Source of the DNA: Phoebastria nigripes
Taxonomy: Eukaryota > Chordata > Aves > Procellariiformes > Diomedeidae
Assembly: GCA_035582835.1 (NCBI GenBank)
Contig: JAYKAV010003058.1
Location: 215,925-279,924, forward strand
Direction: 5' to 3'
Length of the DNA stretch: 64,000 nt
Shown: in pieces, positions 37,979 to 52,516 of the stretch
Numbering within the stretch: the stretch's first letter is position 1
Layout: each line of letters begins with the position of its first letter
Program-made: the position numbers and the translations under genes
The notes under the pieces: generated by a model
Seen by the model: the letters and a program-made list of their open reading frames with translations, nothing else
What the model was told of the DNA's origin: nothing
The model's database searches: none

Positions 37979-40900
37979 AATATGTTGTAGTGCCCAGGAG
38001 ATTTCAAGGAGATGTTTGATGAAAGTCTTTTCTTACCTTTTGAAAGGGAGGAACCACCTTGTACTGAAGTGTTTTGCAGATTGAAACATAAATTTCATCA
38101 CATGAAAACTTCTGTTTGGATTAAACCCTGTATAGCATAGGAAGGTATATGAAGAAGCCCCCAGATTTGTTTTAAATGTCTCCTATGCTATGACCACAGA
38201 TAATGATTCTTCATAGCCTCATCTTTTACTTCAGAGAGAATATTTTGGAGGGAGAGAGTCAAGAGAATGCGGGGTGGGATTCATCCGCTGGTTTTGCTGA
38301 TCTGATAGGCAGTTTGGGGTAGATAGCACTACACGTGCCTTTTCTCCAGTGGTCTTCCAGTGGGAGAACGTAGGGGTTCTTCCTCATTGTATCTTTTCTC
38401 TAAATACAGTGGTCTAAATCTGTTTCATTCAGCAGTTTTGGCTTAAGATTTCACCTCCTGATCAGAAAAGAGTTGAAATCCTGAACCTACAAGGGACAGA
38501 ATTATTATCTTGGACTGCAGGGGTGGTTCAATGGACTTCTGATAACACTATACACATGTAAACATTTCACTACCCACAGGAAGGGGGATGTCTCACCCCT
38601 TGAATTAAGAAATTTTTCAGTTTCTGCAGTTCAGCAATAATGATGGAGTAAGTCTACTGCTATTACAAGCCACTATCGGTGGTGACTGGGAAGTCTTATA
38701 TCCTTATGATAACACACATTACAATTTTCACTTCTGCTTGTAATAACTTTAGATTCAAGACTAATGCTTCTACCTGTGCACCAGATAATCAAGTATAGAC
38801 ATGATTTCCATTTATGAAGTCTTTTCTGCCCCCCACCCTCTATGAAAGCAAGGATAAAACCAAATTTTTTTTTTATTAGTTTAGAAAGGTAGATTGTTCC
38901 TCATATCTTTTGGATATGATCTAACACAGCTGCAGTTCAGTAGAGTTTCACTGGAGTCAATGAAGACCTGTAAAGTGGCAGTGACTGAAGAGCTGGTGCT
39001 GTATTGTTAGTCTTTAATACTGAGTTCGTAGGAAACCAATAATTAATAAGCATTTGGTCTGTGTTAACAAAGTGAAGGCAGAGACTTATCTTTCAAAGTG
39101 AATATTTTGACTTTTGAAGTGTCTGGCAGCCTTCACTACCAAACTTTCCGATTCATGGCTATAGTATATGACAGCTCTCACAATAGCCATTACACGCAAA
39201 GCCCTTGCCATTCTACATCCGTATCTCTTCTTGGATATGAAGTGAAATCAAAGCCCATTTATTCCGCTGCTGCTTTTGTAAGCCTACCAAAAATAGTGGC
39301 AGTTTTGACATTTTCCTACTCAAAGTAGTACTACAGTATGCCATTGTATCTCACAGAAGTCTCCAAGGGCACACTGAGTGTTGAAACTAATGATAGGGAA
39401 GCATGAGCCATGGAATTCAGCTTTAGAGCTAAGATTCACCCAGGCTGAGGAGGGTTTCAGGGGTGTTCTTTCCATTCTGACTCTGACCCTTGTTTTCTAC
39501 AAACTGGACAGTTAAAATTTATGCAAGATAATCTCTTGTTGAATGTCCTTCAATTCTTTTATCCCTTTTTAATTCCTTGGCAATTTCCCAAATATTCTGG
39601 AATAGATGATATCCCTTTTAGCAAGGGAGNATATGCCAGCAGCTTAGAGAGCAGAGGAGCAATATGTTGTTAGTTGCAGCCCAAATATAGGCAGCTGGGA
39701 TTGATGGTAGTGCAAGAATGTGTCTAACTACAAAGCAGACCTGTCTTATTGTCAAACTTGTAGCTCCATCCATTTCCGTAAGTGAGACAGGCTGTTTAAA
39801 CCAGGAAAAAAGCCAGTTGCCATAATATTGTGGGTTTTTTTCCTATGAAAAACTAGCCCCAAGCAGTTGAAAATCAGCTTGTTCAGTGTCCCATAAAGTT
39901 GGACTAAAAATATGTACAGCAGGGTTGTTTTCATTTACCTTCTGGATTTTGAGCCATTAAAGATACATACCTAAATCTCACTTTTATATCATTTCACTGC
40001 TGTGGTGTGGTAGGAACATACTTCTTTGGTCATGAAATGTGGAAATTGTCTTGTTACTATATGACTTCAGAAGTTGGCCTTAAAGGGAAAAATAGCATGA
40101 TACTGTGGCATAACCATATCATGGCTGGTTTGTTGGGGATTGGAACTGATAATGTAAAAAATAACAAATGTATGAGTATTGACCACAGGAGCTCTGAACT
40201 CAACCCTCCCTTGCCAGGCTTGCAACAAAGTCATATGTAGTATCTGTTAATTAGCAGATAGTGTAATCTGTAGGGCATGTTTACCAGCGGATTGCAATGG
40301 CTCACTCCTGTAGTCTAGATATATTATTATGAAGAAATGAATGACTAAATGACAGGATACTTGAGTGTTATACCTTCTGTCTAGCTGTACTTGGAGTACA
40401 AGGAAAAGAAAGTGAAGAAAATAAACAAGAAAAATATTCTTGATTATGAAACTTCTGATTGATAAATGCTGGTAAATGCAGAGAGGGGAGTGATGGCAAA
40501 GATTAATGGATGTAATTAGAAAGTTGTCTCTACTGCTAAGAAAATGTGGAATTTGACTTGTATGCAGATAGCATGAGAATTAGAGACCGACAAGTGATGA
40601 CTCATATCGAGAGTAACAGGTCATTGCGGAAGCAGCCAAGCTTCTTGGAGAAAATGGGAATAATTCAGTGTCTGGTATGGAAAAGATATTGCAAAAACAG
40701 TAAATGAGCTTTTTCCTTTTAGTTCTACTAAGTGAAAAGTTTAGGTTTCTTGTTGCAGGGACAGAGAGAGATTTACCAGAGCCAGAAGAGGAAAAAAAAT
40801 CTTGAGTCAAAGATAACACAAAACAGAGAATTCAAGAATCAAAACTTACTGAAAATAAGGCACTGTAATCCATATTTTTGTCTCTTGAGTCTTTTGATTC

Positions 40901-42681
40901 CCATCCCTCCACCTCTTTCTCATTAGTAGCAAAAAAAGGAATTAAAACATTTAGGAAGGGCATATAACCTGGGGAGCAAGGAAAATGCAATGCCTACTAC
41001 AGCTTGGAGAATAATGGCATAGAGAGGCTGTGGGTAGGAACACACAGAATTATCCTTTTGTTTACNACGACTTGGCTTTCAGATGGGTACAGGTCTCCCA
41101 CAAATTTGCACAAACCCAGTTTGCCTGTGGAGGAGTCTCTTCTACCATGTTCAGAAGTACTGAATTGTGGTCAATGGTTCTTTAAAGATAGGATTTTTTT
41201 AGGGGTAAGTGTCAGCATAGGAGAGAAAGCTGTTGAGGAAGTGTAGCAGTGATAATGGCAATAATTGGAGACAGTGCTGAGGGCTATATAGAGAGGTTGA
41301 CATTAACTGAGTAGACCAACTTATGTTCATAAAGAACTATTGGAGGAGTTCTTGCTATGTATTCTGATACAATGGATCAAGCCCTAGACCACTGTTTCCC
41401 GAGCATTTTTTCATCGATAGGGGAGGGTAATCAGACCATGGTGAATGTTCGGGGCACACTCATACCTTCACAGTGATTTTGTGTACATTTGCTAAGAAGG
41501 ACATGTGAGGATTTGAGAGAAATACTTGGTAGTAAATTTTGAGTGTGGCCAACTGTTCCCATAAATTTGGGAGCCAATATGTTGTTTTGTTGCTTTTTCT
41601 TAAACTGCCAGTGCAGTTAAAAAACTGGAGGTGGTGGAATATTTTCAAAAGATAAGAAACATTTAAATTAACACATTATTTGACAAGAAAGAATCAAATT
41701 TACAAAGTCTTCTATTACATATAGAACGTTATGAATAATGGATTTTGCTATTTAGAGAAAGAAAAATTTCGTATTTATTGAAAGCACTTATTTCTATTCA
41801 AACCATTATTTTTTTTCTGCTGATGTCATCCAAGGCTTTTCTGTCTTGAAGAGAATAATGTTAAATTGACAATGTTTTTGAGGTGAAAAGCTAAAATCAT
41901 TTTGTTTTGAAACATTTCCACTTTTAAATTCTTAAGAGATTTACCAAGATAAATCCTGCTGAAAACAATGGAACTTAATAATGATACTTAAATTACATTC
42001 TTAATCACTTTTCTGATTCTTTCGTTGTTAAAAGTCTGCCCTTAACGGTTTCAATACAGTAAAACAGTGAATTCTCCTCTGCACATGTGTATTTAAGTCT
42101 CTGTATGCCTCTGTGTGCACGTAAAACCTCTTCACAGTCTCCGGTCCCAAGTACCCAATTCCTTCATCAGAGGAAATAAGGAGGATTTAGTGGACAACAA
42201 ATGACAATGGAAAAAAGAGGGGAGAATGATACTAGAAGCTTAAGTAATTTACAATAGCTGAGCAATTTAGATGTAGCAAGAACTTTCAGACATTAGTCCC
42301 TTGGGAGGACAACCTTCAGGAATATGCACAAACAAACATGAGAATAAACTGTGATCTGGTCCTTGCATCCCAAATTCCCTATGTGTAGGCATTTTTCAGG
42401 GTTTTGTTTCTCCTGCTGAATGATGAGATGCTTATGTACTTGTNTCAATATTTTTTTTTCCATGCAGACAGACCAAAGATACAGATAGAAAGCAATGGGA
42501 TATATTCTCCATGAAACTGCACAGTTAACAACAGAACCTGCCTCATGTTTTGATGGCTAATCTTGCTCCAAAATTAGGAGGTGTATCTTCAGCAGACAAG
42601 ATTAAAAAAATCACCTTTCCCTGTTTTAGGGCTCCTTTGCACAAGAAATTGCACAAAGTTTGAATGTTATTTTGGCATGGG

Positions 42682-42715
<34 letters not shown>

Positions 42716-43395
42716 GTTTTTTCCAGCCAGAATATGTTTTAGAGGATTTAGCCTTGAGCACGTAGTGTGGATGCTGGGCTCTCTTTGCCTGTCTGCTCAT
42801 AGGTTCAACACTTTCTGTGAACTCTGCTCTTGAGCACGTTGTCTACTCTGGATGTAGCTTTCTGGTGAAGACAATCCACTAGAAGTAGTTCCTTAACAAT
42901 AGGCATGGCAATGGGTTTACAGCTGTTTCTGGACATTGTNCAGGACTGAGAACTTAATATCATATTATTGTGACTCATCTTTCTGCATCAAGCCCAAGTT
43001 TCTTCTGTCCTATTTATAAGTTAAGAACTTTGGAGGTAGAGATTCTTTTCTCCATGTTTGAACAGCATCTGTTCCTCTGGGTTCCGGTGCACAACTTGTC
43101 TACCATTTATTACTAATAGTAAATAATGAATGTGATAGCATAGCAAACCTGAAGGACAGCAGTCTGTGCTTAGTTTTTGGCACTTTGGGAAGAAATGCAA
43201 ACACATCCATATGCCCTCCCTAATGTAATGTTCTTCAGCTCCCAGAAAGTGAAGAACAGTTACAGATGAACCAAAGGCAGCCAGACAATATCAACTGGGG
43301 AAGAAAGTGTAACAGTTTCTCTGCCTACATCTTGAGACCCTTGGTCATTTATGGATTTTGTGTTAATAGGTACTTGAGAAGAAATATTGTCAGTC
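37979..43395. other. Intronic, no gene seen
   Basis: Unique sequence. 41640-42060 is notably AT-rich and low in CpG. Apart from the G/T tract at 42678 no repeat family was recognised. Ns at 39630, 41066, 42444 and 42940. Confidence 0.55.
42678..42722 (+). repeat. G/T-only tract
   Basis: 45 bases of only G and T: a T run, then TTTG and TTTTG units. Same composition and strand as the tract at 37783-37978. Confidence 0.9.
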
Positions 43396-43500
43396 CTAGT
43401 TTATGAATGAGATCAAATGTATGTTTTGCTAAGGTCAGAAAATAATCAGCTGCAAAGACAGGAACTGAACACAGGATTTTGGTTGAAATCCTAGACACAA
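43396..43500 (-). mobile_element. MIR-like SINE remnant, minus orientation
   Basis: CTAAGGTCAGAAAATAATCA, GCTGCAAAGACAGGAACTGA and ACACAGGATTTTGG resemble the reverse complement of the MIR centre ('ccaaggtcacacagctagtaagtggcagagccaggattcgaacccagg'). Moderately diverged. Confidence 0.55.
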
Positions 43501-46264
43501 AATCATCTTTTCTCCTAATTCATGTAATTCTGGAAGATCTGATCTCCTTTTATACCATTCCTTTCTGTCAGGGAATCCCAAACTGCATCCCACCCATGCA
43601 AGTTTTTACCCTTCATTTGTATTGCTAAAAAAAATAGTAAATCTTTTCACCACAAAAAAAGAGCAGAAAGGAAAGAAGGAAACATCATTCAAAGCCTGCT
43701 TGGGAGAAGAGTAGCACTAGGCCATTGCAGAGGGATAGAGGAAGCTTCAGTCAGTCATCCAATGTAGCAGTGGGCAAAGTTGACAAATCATCTGCTGCGC
43801 CAGAGCTCTGTGTGTCTAACACCAGTGTGCACTGCAATGTTCCTTTTTTATCTTGAAAATAAATAAATTTCTCCCACACCTTTTGAAATATGTCTGGCAT
43901 TTTGAACCTTGGAGCTGAGAGCTATCTTCCAAGTCATGTCTCTTGTTAAAAGCGTTTCACCATTCTCTTTTTATAATACCTCTACCAGCAAAACTCTTCC
44001 ATATGTTCCAGGATGCCAAACCTTTCCTTTTGCTACTGTTTCAAGTGTGTTACTGACATTTACAAGCTCTCACAGAAGCGTTCAGTCAATTACCACCAAA
44101 GACTCCCATTGTTCCAAGGAGACTGACCTTTCCCCTTGGGCACCAATTAAAATCTATTACTTTTATTCCCATAGTGCTTGCTGTAACTGGAGCTCTGTCT
44201 CTTTGCCAGGTAGAACTTGTTGGGTTTTCGTCTCCTTTTCTTTATTACTGAACCTTTGCTAAAGATAGCAAGAGTGAAAATTCCAAAACATATGTATATA
44301 CTTTGGGGAACACAACATAATTTTAATGAAGCTTTTAAATTCATCTCTCTTTCACTTGTCATCAGCAGTATAAGAAAAATCCAAGTGAAAGAATAGATAT
44401 GTTTCACATGATGATATGGCTTGCTTGCTTCCTCTTTTTGTTTTCTTCCTTCAGCTAATGTGCTCCAATTATTCTACAGCAGAGGTTTGCCAGCACCTGA
44501 AGGACAAACATGCTGTGAGCCTTGCTAGTACTTAACTACTGTGCTCTGAAAGTTGAGGGGAGAAAGGTGGAGAGCTGTGTACCTGTCAGGTGTCTTGAGC
44601 CTCAAGGCCTGTCCTTTCTTGTATTACAAACCACTAGAAACGAAGACTGTAAATACTGCATTACTAGTAGCAAAACTGCATATTTTGGTTAAAATTCTTG
44701 CTGCAAAATTATACTTCCGTGCTTATTAAGTCTTTACACCAACTTACGTTTCCCCTTTCAGTTGGAATTTGTGAGGGTAGAAGCAACTGCTGATCAAGTA
44801 TGGAGGGTTTTTTCTCTATTGAAGATGTCTGTCTGCAGAGCTAGTCAGACATCTGCCAGAATATGTTTTTTGTGAAAAATCAGGATTTTGAAAAATGTGT
44901 TCAGGTGTCTGCTTTTTGTCACCTCTTCTTGTTTGGGATCTTTGAGGTTGTATGAAAACTTTGTATGTTCAACCTATTGCCAAACCCTCAGCACTTCTTA
45001 AGAAAAAAGTTATATGTTGTCTTGATATTTATCTGAGAAGGCAATTCAGTTTTAAGACCAGCATAATATACAGGCTTATGGTATAGATGGTTGGGTATAA
45101 AGCAGACATTGGTAAGTTGTCCAGAGGTTTCTAAATCATTACGATGATGAAGAATTCTGAAAAATCTAAGTGTCTATCGGTGTGCACAAGTCTAATTACA
45201 AGAGAATTTGACTTGCTTAGAAAATGGCCATGTTGTGTATAAGCCAGTATAATACCTGCCAGTATCTCCTTGTCTGATAACTATAGAGTAAATTCTGGTT
45301 CCTTTTGCTTCCTGTTTTTGGTATAAGGCAGTCTGTTTTGGTTGCTTATTCACTTGTTTTGCTCAAGTCTTTTAATATTCTAGTAAGTTAGTGGACCATA
45401 CTTTGACATTTTTGTGCAGAATGATTTCCATGCCTTCATGTCCAAGTCAAATAATCATCAAGACCTTCATTTACCAGCTGGCACCAAATAACTTTACACT
45501 GGGTGACTTAGATAAGTCACAGGTGGTTCTAGGAATGTGTGTGGGTAAGACCAAGAATTAATTTTTGCTTCGCCTACAAAACTCTGTGTGGTACCTGGAA
45601 TAACTAGAATTATGAACAATGCTTTTCCTGGGCCATATTCTTCCTTTAGCGGAGTTTGATGAAACATTAAATTTCCTTCCTCACAGTGACTTGAAACTGT
45701 CCTTTTTTTCCCCCACTAGATGGGATTTAAATGAACAAAACCTGTGAACAAGCCACTGAGTAGCTTCACTATTGAGAAGGAACAAGAGATAAACCTTTCT
45801 TCTCTGGTCCAAGGAGGATCCCAGGTCCTAAGAAAGAGTTGCTTGTGCGTTTTGGTTTCACATGTACCTTTTATCTTAAAGTTTCCATCTCTNTGCAGAT
45901 TCAGAGAACCACTTTTCCACCGTCTTCCCTAGAACAAGGCTGCCAATAATTGGAAATACTGACAGTCCTTTATATCGTTCTGGACTTTTAATGCTCTTTC
46001 TGTTTGCTTGTTTGCTTTTGCCAGTTCCAGAAGGTTGTTTTAGATGTGAATCAGGCTCAAGATTGATTTTTATGTCTAATAAACCTGGAAAAATAAAACT
46101 TTCTGAACTGGGGCCTTTATTAACTGCAGGAACAGATTTGTCAAGCCCTGCTAGATACTATTTCATATATTATGGGGAAATAAAAAATATTGAAAAGTAA
46201 AAATAAAAAGTATTTTAGAGAAGGGTTTGAAATTTCCCTAGGGATAAACTAGAACCCCTACCTA

Positions 46265-46294
46265 TTTCCCTTTTCTTTTTTTTTTTTTTTTCCT
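46265..46294 (+). repeat. Pyrimidine tract with a long T run
   Basis: 30 bases of C and T, mostly T. On the minus strand it gives the Lys run of a chance open frame. Confidence 0.85.
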
Positions 46295-47043
46295 GGCCAT
46301 CGGAAGAGGTAAGTAAAAGCTTATGGCTTAGGAGGCAACCCCCCAGGGATGAATGCAAACTTTCTATCATCTGAAGCCAGTAGGAGGCATCTAGGTTTGC
46401 ATGATAAAGAGGCAGTTTATCATCTGTGTCATTATGTGCTTTAACATTACATATCCGAAGCAACACCAGTTAATTATTAAGTCTTTTTATATGGGGGATA
46501 AAAACAACCTTGATTCATTATAGCCAACATAAAGAGAAACTGAAGTATTGAGGCTTTCCTGTATTCAGACTTTCCTGAGAAGGCTAAGAGGTAGAACTCA
46601 CCTCAGCCTTTTCGCTTGCTAAAAGTTTCCTTCATAGCTAAAGAGAACCATTGAAGATGATGGTGGAGGAAAAAAAAAAAAGGTCCAAGAACCTCTTTCT
46701 AATGAACAATAATAGAACAAAATATGTCATAGGCTTTATGGAGTCGAGTAGCACCTGACCTGAGGTTATTGGTGTCTAAAGAATGTTTGACTTTGGNCTG
46801 AAGCTTGTAATCACATTTTTGTTACAGAAGCAGTGTCTTTAGCTTCTGTAAGCCTTTCTAGCTGGGTTAGTCTGAGTTTGGGTTTTTGCTTAACTTCCAC
46901 ATCGTTTTCTCTGATACAAAGCTACTGCTCTGACGGCTACTAAAAGCCAGTGTGTAACAGTTCTCTGGAAACAACTGCCTTACTCTGAGAAATCTCCCAC
47001 CCTGTCTTCACACAGCAAACTCTTGACAGGAGGTGTCACTGGC

Positions 47044-47105
47044 TGCGTTAGGAGGGAGGTAGCGGATACTAGAGGTTTGGACTCGGCACCTGGGTTCATG
47101 CCATA
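47044..47105 (+). mobile_element. Possible short MIR head remnant
   Basis: GGTAGCGGATACTAGAGG then TTTGGACTCGGCACCTGGG and TTCATGCC resemble the MIR head ('gtctagtggatagagcactggactgggaacctgggttcaattcc'). It is only about 60 bases, so chance similarity is a real alternative. Confidence 0.3.
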
Positions 47106-49729
47106 CTAAGATATTTCCATTAAAGCATTTTTAAATGTCTTAGGAGTGTATGTACCATTTTCCTGATTTTGCAGGCAGCCTGAAGAGTAACTCTGAAACA
47201 TGTGAATTGCCTTGTATATCCCAATGAGCTATTAATTCCAGTTCTAGGTAATCAAAAAGTCCCTCTTCAGTTTTAACCTTATCATGAATGCAGGTATGTG
47301 ATGTCAGTGAGTTAATAGAATATATCTAAGCTGATGGGTAACCCTGATCCTTTTGCTATCTGTTATACAGGTCATGTATTGCAATAAACATTTTCCCTTT
47401 ACAACAAAATGAAGTTGGAAGGGTCATCCTTACAGGCAGAATTTGGACAGGAAATTAAAATCATCTGAGGTGAATTTGGCATACAGGTAAAGCCTGTAGC
47501 TATGATCACTAGTTACACTGGATAGGTGTACTTTCCTTCCCACAGTACCTCTGCAGCTCTAAATAGACAGCAAAAGAAGGTTTATAAAAGCATTTCTTTC
47601 TCTTCTACTGGTTGATAATGATCAAGCAGTGTATGTTAACTGGCTAGCAGCATGTACTATGCTTGTCACAGCAGAGACTCACAAACCCAGAGGCAGCAAA
47701 GTAAAAAAAGGTGTATGTATTATTTTTTAGCTGTGTGAACCTGCATGTTTACTTGACCCTGTAATTAGAATCATGCCATTAGCTGTTCAGATCAAGGCTG
47801 TGGTTACAGATGTAGTAAACAAGGGCTAGGAATAAAAGAAAAGAAAAAGAAAATACTGCAAAGCACTAGCAGAGTCATGAGTAAAGAGGTGAGTAAAAAA
47901 TGTCTAAGGTGGCTGGGTCATTTCTGGGAGCGTTCCAGATTCCAACACTTGTCCACTGCTCAGTCTGTTTCTGTGATATTAGCGCCCCTAAAGTCATGCT
48001 TCATACACCTGTTCTTATGTAAGTATGGCTGCCTCCTCAGGCAGTGTCTTTCAAGAATGAGTCTAAGCCCACTCTAAGGGTGAGATTTGCAAATGTGCTG
48101 AGTGTGTGCTAAAAGGAAACTCGGAGAAAACAAACCACTTCTTTGTCTGGGCCTCAGGATTCCGTTGCTTTCAGTGTGGATGGTCTAAGCTAATAGCATG
48201 TGACTGATCATCACCGAATGGTTGAGGTTGATCAGAAAAGTCAACCATGAAGTGGCTCTTTGAGGATGTTGATGGTGTTTGCAACCAGGCAGGATCTGCA
48301 GGCAGTATGAGTTTGGCTGTTTTTTCCACCGTTTGGACAACAGATGCAGTGTGACAAGTTTGCATAGTCAGCAATGTAGGCTCATGGAGCTAAGTCAGAA
48401 GGACTCAAGATCTAGATTCTTTCTTTATCTAGCTCCCTGAAGACACTGTAGATATAGCCAAATCTATATATAGTTATAACTTGCTAGGGCACCTCCATCA
48501 CAAAACCACCCATGGGTTGATGAGGAGGATCCCAACATGAATAAAGCTTAGGCCTGGAGTTTGTCTCTCTTGTAGCTGACTCCTACAAGTGATAGGCTGG
48601 CACAGCCCAAGGTAGCTTTCAGCTAATTCAGCTACCACCAATAGGGGCATAGACTTCAATATAGGTTACAACAGTCTGTCAGAAACTTGAAATGCTTTCC
48701 TTATGTGGCTAAAACCTGTGTCACTGCATCTCAACTGATGTCAGTATTCAAGTTAACTGAATTATATTCATATCTGTAGGAGTCTGACCTCCCCAAAACA
48801 GTGGGGAGGTGACTTTAAGAAATGTAAGAATCTTTAATAATCTAGAATTTAAGTAATCTGGGTTTATTTCTTTACCTGCTTCCCAACTTGCCACATAACT
48901 TTGAAAAAGCTGTATTGATGCTTTGCACTTGGAAGTGCTAGCTCTTGACCTCTGCAAAACAGAAATGTATTTCACTGAGAAATTCTCAGAGTTTCTTTGG
49001 GTGAGGTGCTGCATAAGTGCAAACAATTTTTATTAATAGTCAATTCATGTGCATAATAAAAAAAATAGGTTCCCACTATAAAGAAGGTTATATTATTCAA
49101 TATATCTAAATTACAGCCACAGTAAAGCCCATAGGTTCTGCTTGGAATTATATGAATAGGTGCTACATTATACTATATACTCTTGTACATTATTGCTTTG
49201 TGAGAGATATACAGTCTGTACCACTCGAGATAGGAAAAACGTCTTTCAGTAAAAAGACATTTCCTAGGCTAGATGCACTAATATTTTATGAAAACGTGAA
49301 TAAATGAAGCGGATTCATCAAAAGGATAATGAGAAAACAACATTATTTTTGCTGGGGTGGAGGATAGTTTAAAAATAAAAATCAAACCCCTGAACAGCAT
49401 CTCTCTAGTTTATCTGCTTTCAAATTCTAAGCAGTGGAAGGGCTGTTCTCTCCTTAAAATGCAAAACCTCAGAAAAAAATAAATGTCTCATCCTTTTGAA
49501 AAATCCATCCCTAAATGTCATAAAATATTACTCGGTAATCCGTCAAATCATTCACACTGAAGGCTGTTGTGGTCCAGCTTGAGTTTAATCTAAAGTGAAA
49601 TTAGCCCACATGTTTCTTCCTTCTGGGTCAGACTTTCATCCCACGCGGGTTCTTTCCCAGGGGTTCTCCAGGGACAGGGTGGTCATGATCAGAGACAGCA
49701 TTAATGGTGATGAATGTGTAATGGGAGAA

Positions 49730-49795
49730 GTGATTTTCAGAGGCACAGAGCGTCAGGCAGGTACCCAGCTCTCAGCGAGTGCCTTCAGTGAATAC
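49730..49795. repeat. Possible sauropsid palindromic-repeat fragment
   Basis: TGATTTTCAGAGGCACAGAG followed by GGTACCCAGCTCTCAG and 'gccttcagtgaa' resembles a repeat arm of the form 'tgattttcagaggtgctgagca..cccagctcccattgacttcagtggga'. Short and diverged. Confidence 0.4.
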
Positions 49796-52474
49796 TCTTT
49801 ATATGCAAGTCTCCTTTTTAATGTGTTTCAACCCAGATGAAATGTTCCACCTGATTTGTGGAGAGCAGCAAAGATAAGTTTTTTCCCCTGTTTGAATATG
49901 TGGAAGAGCCCATTTCCCCCTTCAGTCTGTGAATATTTGTAATTATCTTAGTCACTAGTAGGTGGACCTGTTTTTTTGGCTATCTTTGGTGCTTTGGCAA
50001 CCCAAATGAGCAATGAATCTCTCTGAACTAGATTGACAGTCTTATGCGTGACTGCACAGGAGCAGGTCTTGCTTCCTTCTCTGGACTGTACTTCTTGTAC
50101 ATCAGCCTGGTCATTGGTAGTGTCTGGGGCCAGGAAAATCAGTGGACCTGATGGTTAAACAGGTCACCACCACGTTGCAGGGTAGTGAAAGGGTGAAGAG
50201 GTTTCCAGTAAGTCACCCAGTGAGAATACAGTGGGTACAGGGGTTGTAGGTTAGGTTCACCCTGGCTGAAGCTGCCTCCGTTCCTCTCAGACCACTGGAG
50301 GATCCGACACAGAGAAAGGATATCCAGACCCACTCCTCTCAGCCCTGTGAGGGCAGGCAGGTAGGAAGCCTGCAGGCAGGCAATCCTTGAGGTTTTAACA
50401 GTACAGTGATCACAAAGCAAGCTTAGCCTCGATCTCTAACTTCTTTTTTCACTTGCTGGTAGCCACCTGTGAGTTTGGCAGGGAAAGGTGCCACAATCTT
50501 CATTGTGCATTTAGCGCTCTGCTTCAAGTTGGTAACAAGGGGTTCATTGACTACCAAGTGCAGACTGTGCTCTGACGAGCACATGCACAGTGGAGATTCA
50601 GACCCCTTCCCAAATTATTTCATGTGAAACATCAAACAATGACTGGAGAATGACTNTTCTCATCACTCTGCATGTTGGAGGTGTTCTTAAGCGCTCCCAC
50701 TGTTATTAGCTCCAAAGGCCTTTTATTCATGTTCTTCAAAATATTCTTCTTCTCTTTCCAGCCTTTCTTTCAGCCATGCTTCTTGGAAAGTGCCTATCCC
50801 ACCACCTTGGTTCCAAAACTCATTTTCAGTACCAGAGCTCTGTGAAGGCATCACAGATCATAATAAGCCTAGTTTAAATTGACCAACTGAAGTGTTGAAG
50901 ATATATCATTAGCTAGACAACCTGTATAAGATACTCCTTTTCTTCATGATCCCCCCTTTTCTGTAACCCCCTGCATCCCTTTAGCATAAGAGCAAAGAGA
51001 GCTTCAAACCTCATATTTTCCAGACACAGATAATCACTGNCCTCCAGCCCTCACTTACCCAGTTGTGTGTCTGTTCTGTTTTCCTTCTCAGTGGTCTTGG
51101 GTATTTTCCTTTGAGAGCAAGGGAGGAATCTTGGCATCATTCAGGGAACAGAGAGAAGAAAAAAAAAGCCCAGGGTTTTTTATGCATCTGACTTATTTTG
51201 CTCTTAATGGCTAATTGCTCCTCTCTTCAAAGACTTGCCAAGGGAAAAAAAAAAACTTAAGTAAAGAACTGAGCTGTTGCTCATCACTGCTACATTGTTT
51301 GACTGTCATTTTTGAAAATTTCCCCAAGTAGCAAAAGCTTGGCACCGAGCAGCCGGCACTGCTGGCACACAGCAAATTGTGCTGCTGTTTAGACAAGGAA
51401 CCTGGGGTGAGAGAGTGCTCTGTGGGGTGAGAACATGCATTTGTGAGGGTAGATGTGTTTGATGGGCTGTGTTGTGGATTTGTTTCCATATTTGTTTACA
51501 TATGGACTGAGAAGAAGAATCTAAACCTACTAACAAGGATGTTTTAGATTGAAAAGAGTTGTTCAAAGTACCTGTAGCTTGGATTTTTCTGAAAGACTTT
51601 TCACTGTCAATTCTTTTTTGATCAGTGGTGTCCCCCCCGAACAGACAGACACAAACGCATGCAAGCAGATCTGAAAACACCTGGTAGCCAGTCTCAGCTG
51701 GTATAAGCTAACAATGCAAAGTGGTTTATGGACTAATTATCTAAATCTGGATATTAAAGGATTACTTCATCTGCTCCTGAAATTAGATTTGATCAGTATT
51801 TTTAGAGGACTTTTTTTTTTAGAAGAGGGAAGGTACGGAAGATGAAAAATATTGCTTTTCCAAGGATGGCACAGTCTTTGGGAAGGACAACTTCAATGCA
51901 GAATAATTACAAGTAGAGAAAAAGAAGGAATCTGAAGGATCTGGTAGGAAAGATAATCCTAGGGGAAGAGAGAATGTCAAATCCAGGTCTCTGAAGTGTG
52001 TGCTTTATGGATTTTATGCGGTGTAGATGTGTTCAATGATAACCAGACTGTTTGGCTTTTCTAAAGCTAGAAAAAAAAGTGAAGGATTTCAGAAATTTCC
52101 TTCTGATGAAGATAAGAGTTTTCTTTTTTAATCATGAACATTTCTAAGAAGCAGTGAAATAAAAATAAACAAAAAAGTCTCCATTTCCTCTCCATTGTAT
52201 CTGAAATCTATCTTCTTCTAGGGCAGAACATATCTGGGCCTTTTTAACAGCATGTGGTGAAACTACAAAAATGTTTGTGAAGGAAAGGAAGAAGGAAATC
52301 ATCTCTTTCTGAAGCTGCAGGGGAAATTTAGGCAGAGAGAATGTAATTAGCCGAGCTAAAAAATGCCTGAGAGAACAGAAATTGCCAGCATCGTTCCTGC
52401 ACAGTGTTTTGACAACTTTAATGAATGCAAATGGTCAGCACAGTAGTTTTAAGTATAGTCTGGAGGCCTGCAGT

Positions 52475-52516
52475 AAAAAAAAAAAAAAAACACAAACCCC
52501 AACCAACCAAACCCAA
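52475..52516. repeat. A/C-only tract
   Basis: 42 bases: 16 A, then CACAAACCCC and AACC units. It is the reverse-complement type of the G/T-only tracts. Confidence 0.9.

Noticed and set aside
37685..38084. Five overlapping frames of 71-101 codons rich in Phe/Gly/Val or Lys/Asn/Thr
   Set aside because: They are translations of the G/T-only tract and cannot be taken as proteins.
45500..45560. MIR-like phrase 'gggtgacttagataagtcac'
   Set aside because: About 20 bases only, with no further MIR block on either side.
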